A DNA stretch of 64,000 bases from Lactarius indigo (Eukaryota; Basidiomycota; Agaricomycetes; Russulales; Russulaceae), in assembly GCA_025766275.1 (NCBI GenBank), contig JAFKAC010000027.1, positions 248,001 through 312,000 of the forward strand. Direction: 5' to 3'. The position numbers were made by a program, and so were the translations under genes. Positions 59,912 to 64,000 of the stretch are shown here, one piece after another. Each line of letters starts with the position of its first letter. Position 1 is the first letter of the stretch. The notes under the pieces are model-generated. The model did not search any database and was not told the origin of the DNA. It saw only the letters and a list, made by a program, of their open reading frames with translations.

Positions 59912-62900
59912 CTAAGTACACAGAAGTCCCATGTCATCGTTGTGTTTCTGTAGCAGGACACGCAGTAGTGACTTTGTAAAGCCGTCCGCAACCATATCCA
60001 CAGTAGGAGTTCTAATGAGGGTGATGGTCCCCTTTTCAATGTACTCCCAAATGACATGATGCCGTATGGCGATGTGCTTAGACCGTCTCCCAGTGACAGG
60101 GTTCAAGGCCAAGTCAATGGCACCCTTATTGTCACCATGAAGTGGGATGGGGTCGTCGACCTCGTACCCGAGTTCCGTGAGGAAGCTCTGATACCACGCA
60201 GCCTGGTTAGCCGCGTCGGTCATGGCCATGTATTCCGCTTCCGTTGTGTTTTGGGCAACAGTCTTTTGCTTGCGCGAAGACCAGCTTATTGCACCGTTAG
60301 CTAGTAGGAACACGTAACCAGAGGTGGAGTGGCGGTCATCAGTCTGATCAGCCAGACTGGAATCAGTGTAGCCATGAAGGCCATCGCCATTGGCGCCATC
60401 ATAGACAATACGCATATCCATAGTTCCCACTAGGTAGGATAGGACATACTGCGCAAGTCGCAGATGTTGTGGTGAAGGGTTCGCTGCATACTGCGCCAAT
60501 CGTGACACAGCGAAGGAGATATCTGGCCTAGTGCCAATCTGCACATAAAGCAGACTCCCAATAAGGGATTGGTAGTGGGAGATATCTGAGGCAGTTGCCT
60601 GCGACGTATATTTAACCAGGTGCTCGTCAGCACCAGCGGGCAAGGGTGTGTTGTGTGGTGTGGCATCAGACATGCCAAAGCGTTCAAGGACATCCTTGAT
60701 GTAGCCAGACTGATCTATTTCGATGCGTCTGAGGGAGCGGTCGCGCACAATGCGCATACCAAGATAAGACTCTATCTCCCCGAGATCTGTCATCTCATAG
60801 CGTTCAGACAAATCTGACTTCAAACGCTTGATACCACTCAGCGAGGGACCCAGTATAGTGATGTCATCAACGTAGACAATAACGAAGAGTGGATCATACC
60901 CCTCCCGTTGAGGCATCACATATATGCCAGCATCAGCAAACGTCCGCTTAAAGCTGAGTGCAGTGAGCACTCCATGGAATTGCAAGTTCCATGCGCGGGA
61001 GGCCTGTTTGAGACCATAGATCGCCTTAACCAGGTGACACACCTTCGTCTCAGAGCCAGTGACAGTGAAACCTTGTGGCTGCTCCATGTATATCTCCTCG
61101 TCAAGCACGCCATTGAGAAAAGCAGACTTAACATCCATCTGATGGATGTGCCAGTCCTCCAGCGCGGCCAATGCCAGAAGTAAACGTAGCGACTCAAATC
61201 GTGCGACGGGAGAGAAGGTTTCATCAAAATCTACGCCAGGGATCTGCGTGAATCCCTTAGCCACCAAGCGAGCTCTGTAGCGGCCATCTGCTTTGAGCTT
61301 AAAGACCCATTTGGATTTTACTGCCTTGCAATTAGGCGGGAGATCCACTAACTCCCAAGTCCCATTCTTAGCTAGGGCGTCCATTTCATACTGACACGCC
61401 TTAGTCCACTCATCTGCAGCTGCAGACCGCATGGCCTCTGCATAGGTTGCAGGGTCTCGGCCCACAAAGGCAGCAGCCAGTAACTCCGCATACCCCAGAC
61501 GCCTGCCGCGCCATGCCGCATTGTCCGCATTGAAGTAACGCGGATTAGGGACAGGGGCACGAGCACTGCGCCTTGGTGCATTGTCCATCTCGCGCAACAG
61601 CTGACTACGCTGTGCACGATCCTCAAATCCCCCAGGCATTTCTGGTGAGGGAGGAGGGACATGGCGCATAATGCGCGTTGCACTAGGACGCGGTGGGGGT
61701 GAAGTGGGAGTGGTCTGCTCACGTTTAGGTGTGGTGGGCAGAGCTGGCAGAGCAGGTGGTGGAGTGGTGGGGCGTGGTTGGACTTGTGGGGGGTCTAGGA
61801 GCTTTTCAACATCCTCCTCCTCACTACTACTGGAGTGTGCAGGGGAGGGGGCTCGCATTGGTGGTAATGCCGGCGGGTGAGGCACGGCAGTCACTGTTGT
61901 GCTAGGCACGACTGATGGTGAAGGTGTGGGGTGTGTCTCAACACCCTGTAGGGACGGGAAGCTACTCTCATCGAATGTCACATCCCTGGACACTCGAACG
62001 GAGCGGGTTGAGCAGTCCCAGAGCTTATAGCCCTTAGATTCGGGCTCAAACCCAATAAGCGTGACCTCAATGGCCTTTGCATCCAATTTGCGACGCTTAT
62101 CAGCGGGTACGTGCATGTACCCCTTGCATCCAAAGATGCGAAGATGTGAGACATCGGGCACTTTGCCAGAGTGCCAGAGCTCATAGGGAGTGCGCCACTT
62201 AAGCCCACGGACTGGAGAGCGGTTATAAATGTGCACAGCTGCGCACACTGCATGCTCCCAGAAGCCTTTAGACATGCCAGCTGTGTGGAGCATGGACATT
62301 GCCTTATCCATAATGGTGCGGTTAAACCGCTCGGCTTTTCCGTTGGACTGTGGTGAACCCGGCATCGTGAGGTGATGCTCTATCCCTTTCTGCTTAAGAA
62401 TGTCCTGCGTGACACTCGACATGTACTCGCCACCGCGGTCAGAGTGCAGAGCGCGCAGTTTATGGCCAGACTGGGTTTCACCCCAGGCCAAATACATTTG
62501 CAGCGACTTAGCAAACTGATCCTTCGACTTAAGGAAGTGGACCACAGTGAACTTAGTGTGGTCGTCTATGAAGGTGGCTGTGTACGTTGAGCCTTGCAGG
62601 GACTGAGTTTGCATAGGACCGGCGAGGTCACTGTGCACAATCTCAAATTGACGAGTTGTCCTCTTGTTGGAGGACGCAGAAAAGGGTTGGCGAGTGGATT
62701 TACCCATCTCACACCCACGGCAGACTGTGTGGGCCGTGGTGGAGCTATCTATGTCCATGCCAGTAGTGGCAGAGGGACCATGCGCCTTCAGCGCCGCAGA
62801 GGAGATGTGTCCCATGCGTTGATGCCAGATATCAAGTGTGGCAGCACTTGATTTTGTGTGGGCGTTGAGGCCGATGCTGGCTGTGTCCAACCAGTAGAGG

Positions 62901-63991
62901 TTGTCCTCAAGGTAGCCTTTAGCCACACACTTTTGGTTGACAGATATTTTAAATGAGCCACTGTCAAAGGCAATCTCAGCACCCTTTTGTGCTAGGGCGC
63001 GCGTCGACAAGAAGCGCGTCTTCACCTGTGGTAGGTGTAGCACATTACTGAGGGTGATAGAAATTCCCTGGCTCGTAGTGAAGACGACAGACCCGACACC
63101 CACTTGGTCTATGGTGGACTTGTCACCCAGGCGTACAGTGCCTTTTGTTGGGGTGTAGTCCTTGAAGTCAGACCGATGTGGGGTGATGTGGTGTGTAGCA
63201 CCACTGTCCATCATCCAACGCACACGCGAGGCAGCATACAAGGCAACACCGATTGATTCAGAGGCCCAATCTATCTTGGGCTCTACGACCTCTGTAATGG
63301 AGGCGGTGGTAGGTACTAGGACATGACTATTGGCAGCCTTGTTGCCTGCTTTCTCCTTCTCCTTTGCGTCAGCCTCATCCTTCTTCCTCCTTCTGCAGTC
63401 AGGCTTGATATGGCCCTTTTTGTTGCAATAGTGGCAAGTTAGACCAGAGTGGTCCTTCTTGCCTTTCTTGCCTGTCGACTTGACAGGGGCCACCTTGTTG
63501 AGGGAGGAGCCAGAGGGCCCAGCACGGTGAGCTTCTTCCGACACTATGCGCGCTATGATTTCAGCGTGCTTGAGTGCAGAAGGGGCCCCACTAGCGAGGA
63601 TGGTAGAGGCCAACACCTCATAAGAGGGCGGCAGAGCGTGGAGGAGAATGAGACAGAATTGAGTGTCAGTGACACCCATCTGTGCGTTGGAAAGGGCAAC
63701 CCGCAGCTCATTGAGCTTGGCCAACTGAGTGGCCATGGGTGCGGAGTCGTCGAGGCGGGCTTGTGTTAGCTGGATCCACAAGTTGAAGATAGTGGTGCTA
63801 CCCGAGGCACCAGCGTATACGTCTCTGAGCTTGTCCCACTTGGCTTTAAAGGTGGGATAGGCGGCATTGTCGGCGACGAGGGAGTAGACGTCAGGTTTGA
63901 GGTAGAGGCGGAGATATGCCTTTGCCCGACGTTGTACTGACTCCCATTCGTCTTGAGGGACATCAACTGGTCCATGGTGGAGGGTGAACAC
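59912..63991 (-). CDS. Copia Gag-Pol polyprotein (1,359 aa visible, N-terminus off the edge)
   Basis: One open frame. Order from the N-terminal side: UBN2-type Gag (FNLWIQLTQARLDD), zinc knuckle CHYCNKKGHIKPDC (about residue 185), aspartic protease DSGATHHI (about 261), integrase zinc site HQRMGH...CRGC, integrase core with IDDHTKF and HSDRGGEY (about 517) and SPQSNGKAERFNR, reverse transcriptase with MDVKSAFLNG and the YVDD box (about 1039), RNase H with YTDSSLAD, TTEAEYMA and a C-terminal ADGFTKSL. No stop, frameshift or missing catalytic residue was seen, so it could be active. Codon use keeps CpG, unlike the neighbouring repeats. Confidence 0.95.
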   Translation of the reverse strand: MFTLHHGPVDVPQDEWESVQRRAKAYLRLYLKPDVYSLVADNAAYPTFKAKWDKLRDVYAGASGSTTIFNLWIQLTQARLDDSAPMATQLAKLNELRVALSNAQMGVTDTQFCLILLHALPPSYEVLASTILASGAPSALKHAEIIARIVSEEAHRAGPSGSSLNKVAPVKSTGKKGKKDHSGLTCHYCNKKGHIKPDCRRRKKDEADAKEKEKAGNKAANSHVLVPTTASITEVVEPKIDWASESIGVALYAASRVRWMMDSGATHHITPHRSDFKDYTPTKGTVRLGDKSTIDQVGVGSVVFTTSQGISITLSNVLHLPQVKTRFLSTRALAQKGAEIAFDSGSFKISVNQKCVAKGYLEDNLYWLDTASIGLNAHTKSSAATLDIWHQRMGHISSAALKAHGPSATTGMDIDSSTTAHTVCRGCEMGKSTRQPFSASSNKRTTRQFEIVHSDLAGPMQTQSLQGSTYTATFIDDHTKFTVVHFLKSKDQFAKSLQMYLAWGETQSGHKLRALHSDRGGEYMSSVTQDILKQKGIEHHLTMPGSPQSNGKAERFNRTIMDKAMSMLHTAGMSKGFWEHAVCAAVHIYNRSPVRGLKWRTPYELWHSGKVPDVSHLRIFGCKGYMHVPADKRRKLDAKAIEVTLIGFEPESKGYKLWDCSTRSVRVSRDVTFDESSFPSLQGVETHPTPSPSVVPSTTVTAVPHPPALPPMRAPSPAHSSSSEEEDVEKLLDPPQVQPRPTTPPPALPALPTTPKREQTTPTSPPPRPSATRIMRHVPPPSPEMPGGFEDRAQRSQLLREMDNAPRRSARAPVPNPRYFNADNAAWRGRRLGYAELLAAAFVGRDPATYAEAMRSAAADEWTKACQYEMDALAKNGTWELVDLPPNCKAVKSKWVFKLKADGRYRARLVAKGFTQIPGVDFDETFSPVARFESLRLLLALAALEDWHIHQMDVKSAFLNGVLDEEIYMEQPQGFTVTGSETKVCHLVKAIYGLKQASRAWNLQFHGVLTALSFKRTFADAGIYVMPQREGYDPLFVIVYVDDITILGPSLSGIKRLKSDLSERYEMTDLGEIESYLGMRIVRDRSLRRIEIDQSGYIKDVLERFGMSDATPHNTPLPAGADEHLVKYTSQATASDISHYQSLIGSLLYVQIGTRPDISFAVSRLAQYAANPSPQHLRLAQYVLSYLVGTMDMRIVYDGANGDGLHGYTDSSLADQTDDRHSTSGYVFLLANGAISWSSRKQKTVAQNTTEAEYMAMTDAANQAAWYQSFLTELGYEVDDPIPLHGDNKGAIDLALNPVTGRRSKHIAIRHHVIWEYIEKGTITLIRTPTVDMVADGFTKSLLRVLLQKHNDDMGLLCT

Positions 63992-64000
63992 ATCCTCTGC

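Larger units (their letters stand above)
59294..64000 (-). mobile_element. Ty1/copia retrotransposon, apparently autonomous, right part outside the window
   Basis: 3' LTR plus an unbroken polyprotein. The 5' LTR and gag start lie beyond 64000. The same LTR family supplied the solo LTRs at 44441 and 52753 and the fragments at 46616, 51330 and 53712. Confidence 0.93.

Overview
This window is nuclear DNA of a filamentous basidiomycete, most likely an Agaricomycete. Genes are cut by many 47-65 bp GT-AG introns. A spermidine synthase-saccharopine dehydrogenase fusion, typical of basidiomycetes, is present. The mobile elements (Ty1/copia, Tad-like LINE derivatives, a DDE transposase with an ELNFIEQYWG-type block) are of Agaricomycete kind. 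No CRISPR array, rRNA or bacterial-type operon was seen.

Layout. (1) 1-1.8 kb: the 3' end of an unidentified gene, then ureF. (2) 2.06-29.16 kb: a four-unit tandem segmental duplication (A-D, about 6 kb each). Every unit carries one 17-exon gene for a secreted, membrane-anchored glutaminase (GtaA)-like protein with a short cytoplasmic tail ending in a PPTY motif. Units C and D read as intact genes. A is shredded by small indels. B has a broken exon 2 and a 3.9 kb copia element in exon 11. Each unit also carries the promoter side and first exon of the next gene, an RNF220-like E3 ligase, which is whole only after unit D. Units C and D are preceded by the same copia 3' fragment. (3) 29.0-44.1 kb: compact housekeeping block: RNF220-like E3, TOM7, eIF3f, HOM2, EMC6, a DUF6593-like gene, SPE3-LYS9, a PTP, and VAC14. 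Divergent pairs share promoters of 38 and 131 bp between start codons. (4) 44.4-64 kb: a CpG-poor transposon graveyard with nested insertions: three solo LTRs with perfect 5-bp target duplications, two LINE derivatives that keep only ORF1, a decayed DDE transposase, a decayed dioxygenase-like gene, a degenerate minisatellite and, at the right edge, a full-length open copia polyprotein.

The housekeeping genes belong to unrelated pathways (ubiquitin transfer, mitochondrial import, translation initiation, Thr/Met and Lys/polyamine synthesis, ER membrane insertion, PI(3,5)P2 control) and do not form one system. The most noteworthy signals are the glutaminase-like array with two live and two dead copies and its duplicated E3 first exon, the gag-only copia with seemingly identical LTRs, the ORF1-only LINE derivatives, and single-base insertions clustered in LYS9 and array copy A that may be consensus errors. 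Exon models were made by eye from splice signals and reading frame; no searches were run.
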